Positions 1 through 10,001 of a stretch of DNA of 64,000 bases are shown piece after piece. The notes under the pieces were generated by a model that saw nothing but the letters and a program-made list of their open reading frames with translations, did no database searches and was not told where the DNA came from. Made by a program: the position numbers and the translations under genes. Within the stretch, counting starts at the first letter, position 1. Each line of letters starts with the position of its first letter. The stretch is from Thermoplasmata archaeon (GTDB taxonomy: Archaea > Thermoplasmatota > Thermoplasmata > Lutacidiplasmatales > UBA184): positions 25,021-89,020 of the forward strand of contig DAHUYN010000010.1 of the NCBI GenBank assembly GCA_027315165.1, given 5' to 3'.

Positions 1-81
1 GTCCGGGGGCTCGAGAGCTACCGCGCCCGCTGGCGCGAGGAGCCACCGGCCCCCGTGCCGCCCTCGGGGAACCCGCCGTGA
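1..81 (+). CDS. C-terminal end of an upstream CDS (truncated by window), product unknown
   Basis: Frame 1 reads VRGLESYRARWREEPPAPVPPSGNPP* with stop TGA at 79-81 overlapping the GTG start of the next gene (GTGA). Confidence 0.4.
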   Translation, partial: VRGLESYRARWREEPPAPVPPSGNPP

Positions 82-1025
82 AGGACCTGGCCCGGTTCCG
101 CTCCGACGCCGTCGCGCGGCTGCGCGAAGCGGTGCCGGGCCCGGCGATCGTCGCCGCGAGCGGCGGGATCGACTCGACGGTCGCCGCCCTCCTCGCGCAG
201 GAGGCCCTCGGCGACCGGGCGCATTCGCTGTTCGTCGACACGGGGCTCCTCCGCGCCGGCGAGGTCGAGCGCGTCGAGGGCTTCTTCGCCGCCTCCCACC
301 TGAGCTATCGCGTCCTCGACGCCGAGGCGCGATTCCTCTCGGCGCTCGACGGCGTCACCGACCCCGAGGAGAAGCGGCGGCGGATCGGCACGGCGTTCGT
401 CCGGCTCTTCGAGGAGGAGGCGACGACGCTCCACGCCGACCACCTGGTCCAGGGGACGATCGCCCCGGACTGGATCGAGAGCGGCGGCGCGCTCCGCGAC
501 ACGATCAAGACCCACCACAACGTCGGCGGCCTCCCCAAGGACATGCGCCTGAAGGTCGTCGAGCCGCTCCGCGACCTCTACAAGGACGAGGTACGAGCGC
601 TCGCGCTGTACCTCGGCGTCCCCGAGCACGAGCGCCAGCCGTTCCCGGGCCCGGGGCTCGCCGTCCGCGTCAACGGTCCCGTCACGCGCGAGCGGGTCGC
701 TCGCGTCCGCGTCGCGAACCGGATCGTCGAGGAGGAGGTCGACGCGGCCGTCGCGACGGGCCGCCTGCCGCGACCGTGGCAGTACTTCGCCGTCCTCCTC
801 CCGGTGCGCACCGTCGGCGTCACCGGCGACAACCGCGTCTACGGCGAGGCGGTGAGCGTGCGGATCGTCGAGTCGGTCGATGCGATGACCGCGACCTCGA
901 TGCACCCGCCCGCCGACCTCCTCGCGACGATCGCCGAGCGGATCACGCGAGAGCTGTCGGGCCAGGTGACTCGAGTCCTCTACGACCTCACCGATAAGCC
1001 CCCGGCGACGATCGAGTGGGAGTGA
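78..1025 (+). CDS. guaAB: GMP synthase, ATP pyrophosphatase subunit (GuaA-B)
   Basis: SGGIDSTVAALLAQ PP-loop, FVDTGLLR, LPKDMRLKVVEPLRDLYKDEVR and C-terminal TSKPPATIEWE-like ending (DKPPATIEWE), typical of GMP synthase C-terminal domains. Confidence 0.93.
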   Translation: MKDLARFRSDAVARLREAVPGPAIVAASGGIDSTVAALLAQEALGDRAHSLFVDTGLLRAGEVERVEGFFAASHLSYRVLDAEARFLSALDGVTDPEEKRRRIGTAFVRLFEEEATTLHADHLVQGTIAPDWIESGGALRDTIKTHHNVGGLPKDMRLKVVEPLRDLYKDEVRALALYLGVPEHERQPFPGPGLAVRVNGPVTRERVARVRVANRIVEEEVDAAVATGRLPRPWQYFAVLLPVRTVGVTGDNRVYGEAVSVRIVESVDAMTATSMHPPADLLATIAERITRELSGQVTRVLYDLTDKPPATIEWE

Positions 1026-1084
1026 CGAGCGTCGAGGGCGAAACGCCTATCTCCCGCGCCCGCGTCGGAGTCTCCCGAGGCGAC

Positions 1085-1303
1085 GTGGGCGACGGTACGG
1101 CGGTCGGCCGGACGATCGTGCTCCCCGAGGAGCTCGCCGTGGCCCTCGAGGCCCGGGTCCGCGGGACCTCGTTCCCCGACGTCGACGCGTTCGTCGCCTT
1201 CGTCCTCGCCCGCCTCCTCGAGAGCCCCGAGCGGGGCGGCTTCACCGAGGAGGAGGAGCGTCGCCTCCGCGAGCGGCTCCGGTCCCTCGGCTACATCGAC
1301 TGA
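1085..1303 (+). CDS. Small CopG-like/uncharacterized protein with C-terminal ERLRSLGYID
   Basis: ORF 1016..1303; GTG at 1085 is the likelier start. IVLPEELAVALEARV...VDAFVAFVLARLL resembles small ribbon-helix-helix-like archaeal proteins. Confidence 0.5.
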   Translation: MGDGTAVGRTIVLPEELAVALEARVRGTSFPDVDAFVAFVLARLLESPERGGFTEEEERRLRERLRSLGYID

Positions 1304-1342
1304 CCCGGCAACCCCTATACGCGAGCCCGGGCTCGGTCGGGC

Positions 1343-1600
1343 GTGCTCGCCTGCCCGTTCTGCGGCGCCCCCGAGACCGACCGGATCGACCTCGAGGGGA
1401 AGCGGTTCCTCGTCTTCCGCTGCCTCTTCACCCCCGAGGTCGACCCCGCGCTCTCGGAGCCCGAGCTCGACCTCGCGCTCCGGAGCCGCTATGCGGGGCC
1501 GGGGGCGGCCTACTTCCGCGGCACCTGCGACCGGCTCCACCTCTTCGTGACGAAGGGCGAGGGGGCGCGCGCGCTCACGCGAGCGGACGGTCCCGCGTAG
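1343..1600 (+). CDS. Small zinc-ribbon-like hypothetical protein
   Basis: CPFCGAPE motif at N-terminus; GTG start; 3' end overlaps the convergent gene. Confidence 0.5.
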   Translation: MLACPFCGAPETDRIDLEGKRFLVFRCLFTPEVDPALSEPELDLALRSRYAGPGAAYFRGTCDRLHLFVTKGEGARALTRADGPA

Positions 1601-2318
1601 CGCCGGCGGCGACGCGGCGCCGGGGGCGCCGTATCCGCCCGACGATCAGCTGGGCCGGCAGCAGCAGCACGAACAGGTCCACCGTGTAGCGGGGCGCGAC
1701 GAAGGCGACCCCGAGCGCGACCAGGAAGACGAGCGGGGCGAGGAGGACCCGCTGGGTCGTCCCCGCGACGATCGTCTCGGGGAGGCCGGGGGCCAAGAGG
1801 CGACGCGCTCGGGCGGCGTGGAGCCAGACGAGGGCCATCAGGCTCCCCGTGACGAGCTCGAGCATCGTGTAGGCGACGCCGGCCTCGGTCGTATTGGGGA
1901 AGGTGATCCACAGGTCGATGAAGAACGGCTGGACGGCGATCGTCATCAGCAGGGCGAGGTTCGTCCAGAGGAGCCCACGGTCCCACCGGTGGATGTGCAG
2001 GAAGAGCCGGTGGTGCGACGACCACCACACCGCGAGGACGAGGAAGCCGATCACGTAGGTCTCCAAGAGCGGCAGGTCCTGGCCGAGCCGGCCGATCGTG
2101 CTCGGCGGGACCAGGTAGATCACCAGCAGCGTCATCGCGAAGGCGAAGATGCCGTCGCTGAGCCCGAGCAGTCGCGAGAGGTCGGTGCCGCCGAGCTCGC
2201 CGGCGTAGCGGGCCTCTCGCACCTCCTCGGCCTCGGCGGCCCTCGTCGCGGTCGGGGCGGTGCCGGGACTTGGGGCCGTCGCGTCGGGGCGGGGTACGGC
2301 GCCCGACGCGGCCTCCAA
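1575..2318 (-). CDS. TMEM175/DUF1211-family membrane protein (putative K+ channel)
   Basis: GLSDGIFAFAMTLLVIYLVPP and VIGFLVLAVWWSSHHRLF motifs of the TMEM175 family; several hydrophobic helices. Confidence 0.8.
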   Translation of the reverse strand: MEAASGAVPRPDATAPSPGTAPTATRAAEAEEVREARYAGELGGTDLSRLLGLSDGIFAFAMTLLVIYLVPPSTIGRLGQDLPLLETYVIGFLVLAVWWSSHHRLFLHIHRWDRGLLWTNLALLMTIAVQPFFIDLWITFPNTTEAGVAYTMLELVTGSLMALVWLHAARARRLLAPGLPETIVAGTTQRVLLAPLVFLVALGVAFVAPRYTVDLFVLLLPAQLIVGRIRRPRRRVAAGATRDRPLA

Positions 2319-2331
2319 GGTCCTCCGGGCC

Positions 2332-3219
2332 CTACGCGGGCACCGCGACCTGGCCGATCTTGCGGAGGGCCGAGTCGGTCGCGACGAGGTGTCGGGGCAG
2401 CCCGAGCTCCTCCGGCGTCGCCCCGAGCGCGAGGCCCACGAGCTGCGGGAGGTGGAAGACGGGCATGTGGAGATCGTGGCCGACGGCCTTCTCCGCCTTG
2501 TTCTGGAACGAGTCGAGCGACGTGTGGCACAGCGGGCACGGCGTCGCCATCGCGTCGGCGCCGTGGGCCTTCGCGTCCTCGATCTGCGTCGCCGCGATCC
2601 GGTTCGCCGTCGCCTCCTTGACGAAGAGGATCGGGAAGCCGCAGCACATCACGCGGCCGCGGTAGAGGACGGGGGTCGCGCCGAGCGCCGCGATGAGGTC
2701 CTCGAAGGACCGGGGCTCTTCGCCGCTCTCGCTCAAGAGCTCCTTGGAGGGGCGCAGGAGGTGGCAGCCGTAGAAGGCACCGACCTTGAGGCCGGTGAGG
2801 GGGCGCGTCACCATCGCGCGCAGACGCTCGACACCGACGTCCTCGTGGAGGACCTCCAAGAGGTGGCGGACGCGCGTCGTCCCCTGGTAGGCGACGCCGA
2901 TCTTCGCGAGCGCGCCGTCGACGCGGTGGCGCATCTCGGGCGACGCGAGCTCGACGTTGGCGAGGCGGAGCATGCCCGTGCACGTCGAGCAGACCGTGAG
3001 GAGCTCGAGCCCGGCCCGCTCGGCGATCGCGAGGTTCCTCGCGTTCATCGCGACGTTGAGGGTCCGGTTCGCCTCGTCGACGAACCCCGAGCCGCAGCAG
3101 GAGAAGTTGGGGAACTCGACGAGCTCGAGCCCGATCTTCTTCGCGACCCAGCGGGTGGCGAGGTCGAGCTCCTTGCCCGACTCCTGCGCGACGCAGCCGG
3201 GGTAGTAGGCGAGCTTCAT
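2332..3219 (-). CDS. CCG-domain (HdrB/SdhE-like) subunit of a succinate dehydrogenase/fumarate reductase
   Basis: MKLAYYPGCVAQ..., two CCG motifs (NFSCCGSGF; VMCCGFPILF); overlaps sdhB by 4 nt. Confidence 0.85.
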   Translation of the reverse strand: MKLAYYPGCVAQESGKELDLATRWVAKKIGLELVEFPNFSCCGSGFVDEANRTLNVAMNARNLAIAERAGLELLTVCSTCTGMLRLANVELASPEMRHRVDGALAKIGVAYQGTTRVRHLLEVLHEDVGVERLRAMVTRPLTGLKVGAFYGCHLLRPSKELLSESGEEPRSFEDLIAALGATPVLYRGRVMCCGFPILFVKEATANRIAATQIEDAKAHGADAMATPCPLCHTSLDSFQNKAEKAVGHDLHMPVFHLPQLVGLALGATPEELGLPRHLVATDSALRKIGQVAVPA

Positions 3220-4193
3220 CGCGCCTTCTCCCCGGGCGCGTCGTCGAGCTCGCGGTAGAGGGTCTCGATCTGCTCGAGCTCCTGGATCTTGGGGGGTTTG
3301 CGCATCGTCTCCGGCTTCTTTCGCGCGACCTTGAGCCCCTGCGGGATCTGTCCGAGCATCGCGAGCGGCGACATCGTCTGGCGCACGAGCTTGAGCTCGT
3401 TGAGGATCCCCCGATCGCGGAGGTTCTCCTTGAACCCGAGGGCGTGACGGGAGCCGTTCTCGGTCGCGCCCTGCGCCGCGATGGCCATCTCCTTGAGGTC
3501 GCGGATCCGCTGCGACGGCTGGACGTCCTTCGGGCACGCCTCGGTGCAGAGGTGGCAGCGAAGGCAGAGCCAGAGCCCCTCGGTCTGGATCCGCACGAGG
3601 CGGTCCTGGCGCGCGCTGTCGCGGGGGTCGACGACGAACCGATAGAGCTTGGCGAGCGCCATCGGGCCGGGGAAGCTCGCGTCGGCCTCGACGGCGGGGC
3701 AGGCGGAGTAGCAGGCGCCGCAGGCGATGCACCGGGGGGTCTCCTTGAACCGCTCGACCTCCACCGGGGTCATCGGCGTCTCCCGGTCGGCCGGCATCGG
3801 GTGCCGCGGGTCGGTGATGAGGTGGGGCTCGAGCTTTCGGTAGTGACCCCAGAAGGGGGACATCTCGACGACGAGGTCGCGGAGGACCGGCAGGCTCCGC
3901 ATCGGCTCGATGACGATCTTCCCGTGCTTTTCGACCTCGGGGCCGACCGGGGTCTGGCAGACGAGGCGGCTCTTCGAGTTGACGACCATCGCGCAGGAGC
4001 CGCAGATCGCGCTCCGGCACGAGTAGCGCATCGTGAGCGTCGGGTCCCGGTCGGCGCGGATCTGCAGGAGCGCGGTGAGGATCGGCGTGTGCGGGGCGAG
4101 GTCGAGCTCGAAGCGGTCGTAGTGGGGCTTTGCGTCGTGGGTCGGGTCGAACCGGTAGACCTCGATGGGCACCTTGACCCGCGCTGCTGCCAT
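3216..4193 (-). CDS. sdhB: Succinate dehydrogenase/fumarate reductase iron-sulfur subunit
   Basis: MRYSCRSAICGSCAMVVNSKSRLVCQT 2Fe-2S region and CIACGACYSACP / CLRCHLCTEACPKDVQP ferredoxin motifs; start taken at [17 protein letters not shown]. Confidence 0.92.
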   Translation of the reverse strand: MAAARVKVPIEVYRFDPTHDAKPHYDRFELDLAPHTPILTALLQIRADRDPTLTMRYSCRSAICGSCAMVVNSKSRLVCQTPVGPEVEKHGKIVIEPMRSLPVLRDLVVEMSPFWGHYRKLEPHLITDPRHPMPADRETPMTPVEVERFKETPRCIACGACYSACPAVEADASFPGPMALAKLYRFVVDPRDSARQDRLVRIQTEGLWLCLRCHLCTEACPKDVQPSQRIRDLKEMAIAAQGATENGSRHALGFKENLRDRGILNELKLVRQTMSPLAMLGQIPQGLKVARKKPETMRKPPKIQELEQIETLYRELDDAPGEKAR

Positions 4194-5866
4194 CAGTACA
4201 CCCGCTCCTTCGGCTCCCACCGCGTGTAGGCGACCGGCGCATAGCTCAACGTCGGGCCCTCCGGGCCCGGCCGCGCGATCGTGTGCCGCATCCAGTTGAC
4301 GTCGTCGCGCTTGGGGTAGTCGAGGCGCGTGTGCGCGCCCCGGCTCTCCGTCCGCGCGAGCGCGCCGACGACGATCACCTCGGCGAGGTCGAGCATGTGG
4401 CCGGTCTCGAGCGCATCGGTGAGATGGAGGTTGTAGACCCGCGAGGTCTCGGAGATGCGAACGTTCTCGTAGCGGCGCTGGAGCGCGCGGAGACGCCGGA
4501 GCGCCTCCTCGAGGTCGCCCGGGCTGCGGTAGATCCCCACGTACCGGTCCATCGTCGCCTGCATCTCGGACCGCAGCGCCTGCGGCTCCTCGCCGTCCTT
4601 CCGCGCGGCCATCGCACGTACGTGGGCGGTCTCGCCTTCGAGGTCCTCGGGGGTCACGGAGGCCGTCGCCGCCGTCTCCGCGTAGGCGGCGGCCGCGAGG
4701 CCGGCCTGCTTGCCGAAGACGAGCGTCTCGAGCAGCGAGTTGCCGCCGAGGCGGTTCGCCCCGTGGATCGACACGCACGCGGCCTCACCGGCCGCGAAGA
4801 GCCCGGGGATCGTCGCCTCGCCGTGGAGGTCCGTCGAGATCCCGCCCATCATGTAGTGCTGGGCCGGCATCACGGGGATCGGCTGCGTCACGGGGTCGAC
4901 GCCGGCGAACGCCCGGGTGAAGTCGCAGATCTCCTGGAGGCGGGTCTCGATCTTCTCGCGACCGAGATGCATCAGCTCGAGGTGGACGTAGCGGCCGGGG
5001 AACCCGCGTCCCTCCTGGACCTCGGTCCAGATCGCGCGCGAGACGACGTCCCGTGACGCCAGATCGAGGACGTGGGGCGCGTAGCGGGACATGAACCGCT
5101 CGCCGTTGGCGTTCTTGAGGATCCCGCCCTCGCCCCGCGCCCCCTCGGTGATGAGGATCGACGACTCCAGGAGCGCGGTCGGGTGGAACTGGACGAACTC
5201 CATGTCCTTGAGCGCGGCCCCGGCGCGGTAGGCGGCCGCGAGGCCGTCTCCCGTGCAGCTGTGCGCGTTCGTCGTCCGGCCGTAGATGCGGCCCGCCGGG
5301 CCCGTCGCGAGGACGACGGCCTTCGCGGCGATCGCCGCGAAGTCGCCGTGGCGTCGGTCGAAGGCGACGATCCCCTGGACGCGGCCGTCGTGGACGACGA
5401 GGCTCGTGAGGTCCCACTCCTCGTAGATCGTGAAGCTCTCCGTCCCGAGCCGTTCGTAGAGCGCCTGGAGGAGCGCGAGACCCGTCCGGTCCGCCGCGTA
5501 GATCGTCCTCGGAAAGCCGGCGCCGCCGAACGGCCGTCGCGCGAGGCTGCCGTCGTCGGCCCTCGAGAAGATCGTGCCGAAGTGCTCCATCTCGACGACC
5601 GTCGGGCCGGCCTCGCGACAGAAGAACTCGATCGCGTCCTGGTCTCCGAGGTAGTCGGAGCCCTTGACCGTGTCGTAGATGTGCGTGTCGACGGAGTCCT
5701 CCTTCCCGACGGCGGCGTTGATCCCGCCCTGGGCGGCGCCCGAGTGGGAGCGGAGCGGGTGGAGCTTCGTCACGATCGCGACGTCGCGCCCGGCCTCGAT
5801 CGCGGCGAGGGCGGCCCGCTGTCCGGCGAGCCCGGCTCCGACGACAACGACATCGTGACGCTGCAT
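4193..5866 (-). CDS. sdhA: Succinate dehydrogenase/fumarate reductase flavoprotein subunit
   Basis: [31 protein letters not shown] (FAD-binding His), [20 protein letters not shown]; start at [10 protein letters not shown], the ORF-track N-terminal extension is unlikely. Confidence 0.93.
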   Translation of the reverse strand: MQRHDVVVVGAGLAGQRAALAAIEAGRDVAIVTKLHPLRSHSGAAQGGINAAVGKEDSVDTHIYDTVKGSDYLGDQDAIEFFCREAGPTVVEMEHFGTIFSRADDGSLARRPFGGAGFPRTIYAADRTGLALLQALYERLGTESFTIYEEWDLTSLVVHDGRVQGIVAFDRRHGDFAAIAAKAVVLATGPAGRIYGRTTNAHSCTGDGLAAAYRAGAALKDMEFVQFHPTALLESSILITEGARGEGGILKNANGERFMSRYAPHVLDLASRDVVSRAIWTEVQEGRGFPGRYVHLELMHLGREKIETRLQEICDFTRAFAGVDPVTQPIPVMPAQHYMMGGISTDLHGEATIPGLFAAGEAACVSIHGANRLGGNSLLETLVFGKQAGLAAAAYAETAATASVTPEDLEGETAHVRAMAARKDGEEPQALRSEMQATMDRYVGIYRSPGDLEEALRRLRALQRRYENVRISETSRVYNLHLTDALETGHMLDLAEVIVVGALARTESRGAHTRLDYPKRDDVNWMRHTIARPGPEGPTLSYAPVAYTRWEPKERVY

Positions 5867-5979
5867 CGAGGGAACTCCGCGCGCGCTGGAGCGATGGGCA
5901 GGTAAAGCGTTTCGCGCCTCGCGGGCGAGAGGTCTCGCCGACCGCGAGCCCGTCCGGGTCCCGCGGTCGGGCCGAGCGG

Positions 5980-6753
5980 CTACTGGGGGGGAGGCGGCGG
6001 CGGCGGGGGCGGGGGCGCCGTGCCGCCGGCGGGCGCCGACGGGGGCGACGCCATCGGCGGCGTCATCGGCGGCTGCTGGCGCTTGCGACGGCTCACGACG
6101 ACCAGGACGACGACCACGACGACGATGACAACGATGACGACCACCATGAGGATCGCCGCGAGGACCCACCAGGCGAGCGCGGTCCCGAGCGTGGCGCTCG
6201 TGCAGTTGGCGTTGAGGCAGGTGCCCGAGCCACCCCCGTTGACGAAGTCAGAGCCGATCCAGCTCGCGCTCCCCGAGCCCGAGCTCCCGGAGTAGGCCTC
6301 GGCGTTCGCGGTGAAGCTGCCCGAGGTCGGGAGGGACGTCTTGTTCAGCTGGAACTGGAGCGAGGAGCCCGAGTTCGTGATCGTCCCCGCGACGTTCCCG
6401 TAGCCGTAGGAACCGGCGGCGCTCGAGAACCAGAGCCCCGTGACGTTGCCGTCGAACTCGACGTAGGCCGTGGCGCTCGAGGAGGAGGAGCCCCCCGAGT
6501 AGAAGAAGTAGAAGTCCGAGCTCGACGAGAGCGAGACCTGCCCGCTGACCGTCAGCGTCACGAGGACCGTCGCGCCGTTGTCGCTCGTCGTGAGGCCGAC
6601 GAGGTCGACCGCACCGTTGACCCCGGAGGCTCCCTGGGAGAAGCTCAGATTGTAACCCGTCCCCGAGGCGCTCGCGAGCGGCACGAGCACCACGAGGGCG
6701 GCGAGAAGCCAGCTGGCGGCGGCGGCGACCTTGAGGGACCGAGGCAGCGGCAC
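5980..6753 (-). CDS. Secreted/membrane-anchored Ser/Gly-rich surface protein with Val/Ile TM helix and poly-Pro tail
   Basis: N-terminal signal-like segment, SG/SS-rich ectodomain, [17 protein letters not shown] helix followed by RRKRQQ and a terminal run of prolines. Confidence 0.7.
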   Translation of the reverse strand: MPLPRSLKVAAAASWLLAALVVLVPLASASGTGYNLSFSQGASGVNGAVDLVGLTTSDNGATVLVTLTVSGQVSLSSSSDFYFFYSGGSSSSSATAYVEFDGNVTGLWFSSAAGSYGYGNVAGTITNSGSSLQFQLNKTSLPTSGSFTANAEAYSGSSGSGSASWIGSDFVNGGGSGTCLNANCTSATLGTALAWWVLAAILMVVVIVVIVVVVVVLVVVSRRKRQQPPMTPPMASPPSAPAGGTAPPPPPPPPPPQ

Positions 6754-6869
6754 CCGGAGCCTGACCGCCTCCCCCTTTTTCTTCGTTGGGGTCGAGGGTC
6801 CGCCGGCCGTGGGCGCCCGGCTCGGCGGGCGGAGGGATTATCACCGAGGAGCGGGGTGCCGCCGGACCG

Positions 6870-7373
6870 ATGGCCGAGCGTCCGAACCCGCCGCGAGAGA
6901 TCGCGCCGCCGCTCCCTCCGCCCACGCCGACCACGGTCGCGCTCGAGGTCGCGGAGGAGGCCGGCGCGACGTTCGACGAGCTCGGCACGCACCTCAGCGA
7001 GCGGCGGGAGTTCGCGGAGATCCGGCTCGAGCCCGTGCGCCCCCTCGCGATGGTCGAGCGCCAGCCCGGGACCCTCGTCTGGTCGCGCCGGGCGGCGGTC
7101 GTCGCCGCGGGGGCCAGCGGTCGGGTGGCCGGGGCCGGCAGCGGGTTCACGGTCTTCTACGCGGTCCTCCCCGGCGTCGACGAGGCATCACCGCCGGCCG
7201 ACTCGGACACGCCGATCGTCGGCCTCCGCTGGTCGGACTTCGCCTACGCCGAGCCGGTCCGGGGCCCCCCACGATCGATGCTGATGGTCCGCACCGACTC
7301 GCCCCGGTTCACCGGGGTCGCTCGCGCCTTCGGCGAGAAGCTGCGCGCGGCGTTCGAGACCGAGGGCGAGTAG
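6870..7373 (+). CDS. Hypothetical protein
   Basis: ORF with start at MAERPNPPREI; no recognized domain. Confidence 0.6.
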   Translation: MAERPNPPREIAPPLPPPTPTTVALEVAEEAGATFDELGTHLSERREFAEIRLEPVRPLAMVERQPGTLVWSRRAAVVAAGASGRVAGAGSGFTVFYAVLPGVDEASPPADSDTPIVGLRWSDFAYAEPVRGPPRSMLMVRTDSPRFTGVARAFGEKLRAAFETEGE

Positions 7374-7435
7374 CCCCCCACAAAAGCCTCTCCCGACGGA
7401 GGCTATAAACGGCCCGCGCCGCCCTTCCGGGTCCG

Positions 7436-8251
7436 ATGGGATCGGCGACCGGCGCCCCGCTGCCCGCCGCGCCGCCTCCGCCCGACGCGGCGCTCGAGGT
7501 CCGCGGGGTCTCGAAGTCGTTCGGCTTCGTCCACGCGCTCGAGGGGGTCTCGTTCGCGCTCCGTCCCGGCGAGATCGTCGGGCTCCTGGGGCCGAACGGC
7601 GCGGGGAAGTCGACGGCGATGAAGCTGATCCTCGGGCTCCTCCGGCCGGACGCCGGCGACATCCGCCTCTTCGGCCGCGATGTCCACGCCGAGCCGCTCG
7701 TGGCCAAGCAGCAGGTCGGCTACGTGCCGGAGAGCCCGCAGCTCTACGAGTTCCTCACGGGCGCGGAGTACCTCGATTTCATCGCCGACATGTACGGGAT
7801 GGCGGGCGACGGCCGGCAGGAGCGGATCGGTCGGTTCGTCGCGGCGCTCGAGCTCACCGGGCACGAGAACTCGATGCTGAGCGGCTACTCGATGGGGATG
7901 AAGCAGAAGGTCGCGCTCACCTCGGCGCTCCTCCACCGGCCCCGGCTCCTCGTGCTCGACGAGCCGCTCAACGGGCTGGACCCGCGCTCGGCCCGCATCG
8001 TCAAGGACCTCCTCAAGAGCCTCGCCGCGCGAGAGGGCGTCGCGGTCCTCTTCAGTACCCACGTGCTCGAGATCGCTCAAGCGATCTGCGACCGGATCGT
8101 CATCCTCCACCGGGGCCGCGTCCTCGCGACCGGAACGGTCGGGGCGCTCCGGGACTCCGTCGGTCGTCCGGGCTCCGGCCTCGAGGAGGTCTTCCTGAGC
8201 CTCACCGGGACCGAGGACATCCAGGGCGTCGTCGACGCGCTCGCCCGGTAG
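7436..8251 (+). CDS. ABC transporter ATP-binding protein
   Basis: Walker A GPNGAGKS, signature LSGYSMGMKQK, Walker B LLVLDEP. Confidence 0.92.
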   Translation: MGSATGAPLPAAPPPPDAALEVRGVSKSFGFVHALEGVSFALRPGEIVGLLGPNGAGKSTAMKLILGLLRPDAGDIRLFGRDVHAEPLVAKQQVGYVPESPQLYEFLTGAEYLDFIADMYGMAGDGRQERIGRFVAALELTGHENSMLSGYSMGMKQKVALTSALLHRPRLLVLDEPLNGLDPRSARIVKDLLKSLAAREGVAVLFSTHVLEIAQAICDRIVILHRGRVLATGTVGALRDSVGRPGSGLEEVFLSLTGTEDIQGVVDALAR

Positions 8252-8257
8252 GCGACG

Positions 8258-9886
8258 ATGGACCTTCGACGAGTCTACCGGCTCGCCTGGGTCCTCGTCG
8301 CCTCCCAGCTCCGTTCCGGTCGCAGCGGCTCCGACCCGACGAGCCTGTGGGGCCGCCCGAGCCTCCTCGCGCTCGTCGATGCGGTGGCCCTCGCGGTCGT
8401 GGCGCTCCTCGCCGACGCGGCCGCGAACGCGATCGCCCGTGTCGACGCGTCGGCCCTCGCCTTCGTGGCGCCGCTGCTGCTCGCCTTCCTCCCGCTGTTC
8501 GCGCTCGGGATCGTCCTCGTCGCCGGCGTGATGTTCGAGCTGTCGACGACGACGAGGTTCTCGACGAGCGATGCGGCGAACTGGCTCCCCCTCTCGCCGG
8601 TCGAGTACGTCGTCGCCTCGGCGAGCGCCGCGGCCTACTCCTACTCGACGATCCTGGCCGTCGGGCTCGGCGTCGGCCTCGGCCTCGCCCTCGTCACGGG
8701 CCTCGTCGCGGCCTTCCTCCTCGCGGCGGTCCTTTCGGTCCTCTCGCTCCTCTTGGGTGGGCTTCTCATCGAGATGCTCCGGGCCTCGACGCAACGCCTC
8801 TCGACGGTCGTCGCGCGACGGACCGGCCGGGCGACCCTCGTCCTCCGGATCCTCCTGTTCCTGGTCGTGATCCTCGCGTTCCAGTCGGCCTTCAACCCCA
8901 TCTTCCTCCTCGACCTCCTCCGCGGCTACGCCGGGATCGGACCCTACGGCGCGCTCGTGCCGCTGCTCTGGGCGCCGAGGTCGGTCCAGGCGTTCCTCGA
9001 CGGCGACCTCCTGCTCTCCGGGGCCCTCGCGGCGCTGGACCTGCTCCTGATCGGACTGGCCGTGTGGGCCGCGGTCGGGCTCCGGGTCCGCTTCTGGGTC
9101 CCGGTCGCCGCGGAGCTCCGGCTCGAGGAGCACCGGTACGCGGCGCCGCACCCCCTCCTCCGGCGCCTCGGGCTCACGCCCCGCGAGGCCTCGCTCGTCT
9201 CCAAGGACCTCAAGGGTTTGGTCCGCCGCCGCGAGCTCCTCCCGATCCTCGTCACGCCGCTCGTCATCGCGCTGTTCTCGGCGTTCTCGAGCGTCGGCAC
9301 GGGCGGGGTCGGCCCGGGCTCGGCGCTCGGGGTCGGTATCCTGGTCGCCTGGATCCCCGGGTTCTTCGCGCTCCTCCTGGCGAGCGCGAGCTTCGGCCAG
9401 GAGCGGCGCTCGATCCAGATGCTGTTCGCGCTCCCGCTCCCGCCGTCGAGCGTCTTCCGGGCCAAGCTCGCCGTCGCGCTCCTGCCCGCCGTCGTCTTTG
9501 GAGGCCTCTTCTGGGCGATCGCCGAGGGTCTCGAGCGCCTCCCGGCGCTCGGCGCCGTCGTGCTCCTCGCCATCGTCCTCGGGCTCGCCCCGATCGGCGC
9601 GTTCCTGGGTCTCGGCGCCGCCGCCCGCTGGTCCGACTTCCAGGAGCGACCGAGGCCGCAGTTCGTGCGGCCGCTGCCGATGCTCGGGATGCTGTTCCTC
9701 GGCATGGCGCTCGACTTCGGGATCGGCCTCCCCGTGCTCCTCTGGGCGATCGTCGGGGCGCCGCTCGGCGGGGCGTCGCTCCTCTCCGTCGCGGTGCCGG
9801 TGGCGCTGCTGCTCGTCCTTCTCCCGGTGCTGCTCGTGCTCGCCCGGCGCGCGACGTTGCGCTTTCTGGCCGAGCTCCCCGTGTAG
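8258..9886 (+). CDS. ABC-2-like membrane permease
   Basis: 542 aa, multiple TM segments, 6 bp downstream of the ATPase. Confidence 0.8.
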   Translation: MDLRRVYRLAWVLVASQLRSGRSGSDPTSLWGRPSLLALVDAVALAVVALLADAAANAIARVDASALAFVAPLLLAFLPLFALGIVLVAGVMFELSTTTRFSTSDAANWLPLSPVEYVVASASAAAYSYSTILAVGLGVGLGLALVTGLVAAFLLAAVLSVLSLLLGGLLIEMLRASTQRLSTVVARRTGRATLVLRILLFLVVILAFQSAFNPIFLLDLLRGYAGIGPYGALVPLLWAPRSVQAFLDGDLLLSGALAALDLLLIGLAVWAAVGLRVRFWVPVAAELRLEEHRYAAPHPLLRRLGLTPREASLVSKDLKGLVRRRELLPILVTPLVIALFSAFSSVGTGGVGPGSALGVGILVAWIPGFFALLLASASFGQERRSIQMLFALPLPPSSVFRAKLAVALLPAVVFGGLFWAIAEGLERLPALGAVVLLAIVLGLAPIGAFLGLGAAARWSDFQERPRPQFVRPLPMLGMLFLGMALDFGIGLPVLLWAIVGAPLGGASLLSVAVPVALLLVLLPVLLVLARRATLRFLAELPV

Positions 9887-9946
9887 CCCCGCCGGCCGTG
9901 CGCGGTCGGGAAAGCGGGTGGCCTCGGAGTAACCCTCGCGCGAGCG

Positions 9947-9954
9947 CTTATATA
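9947..9954 (+). promoter_or_regulatory. Archaeal TATA-like box upstream of psmB
   Basis: gcgcTTATATAccg, about 48 bp before the psmB start. Confidence 0.55.
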
Positions 9955-10001
9955 CCGACCTTCGGTCCCCCGCTCCGTTTCTCCTCGTCTTGGGAAGGTC
10001 C

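Noticed and set aside
6100-6150. GAC/GAT-rich microrepeat (gacgaccacgacgacgatgac)
   Set aside because: Explained as codons for a Val/Ile transmembrane helix on the minus strand.
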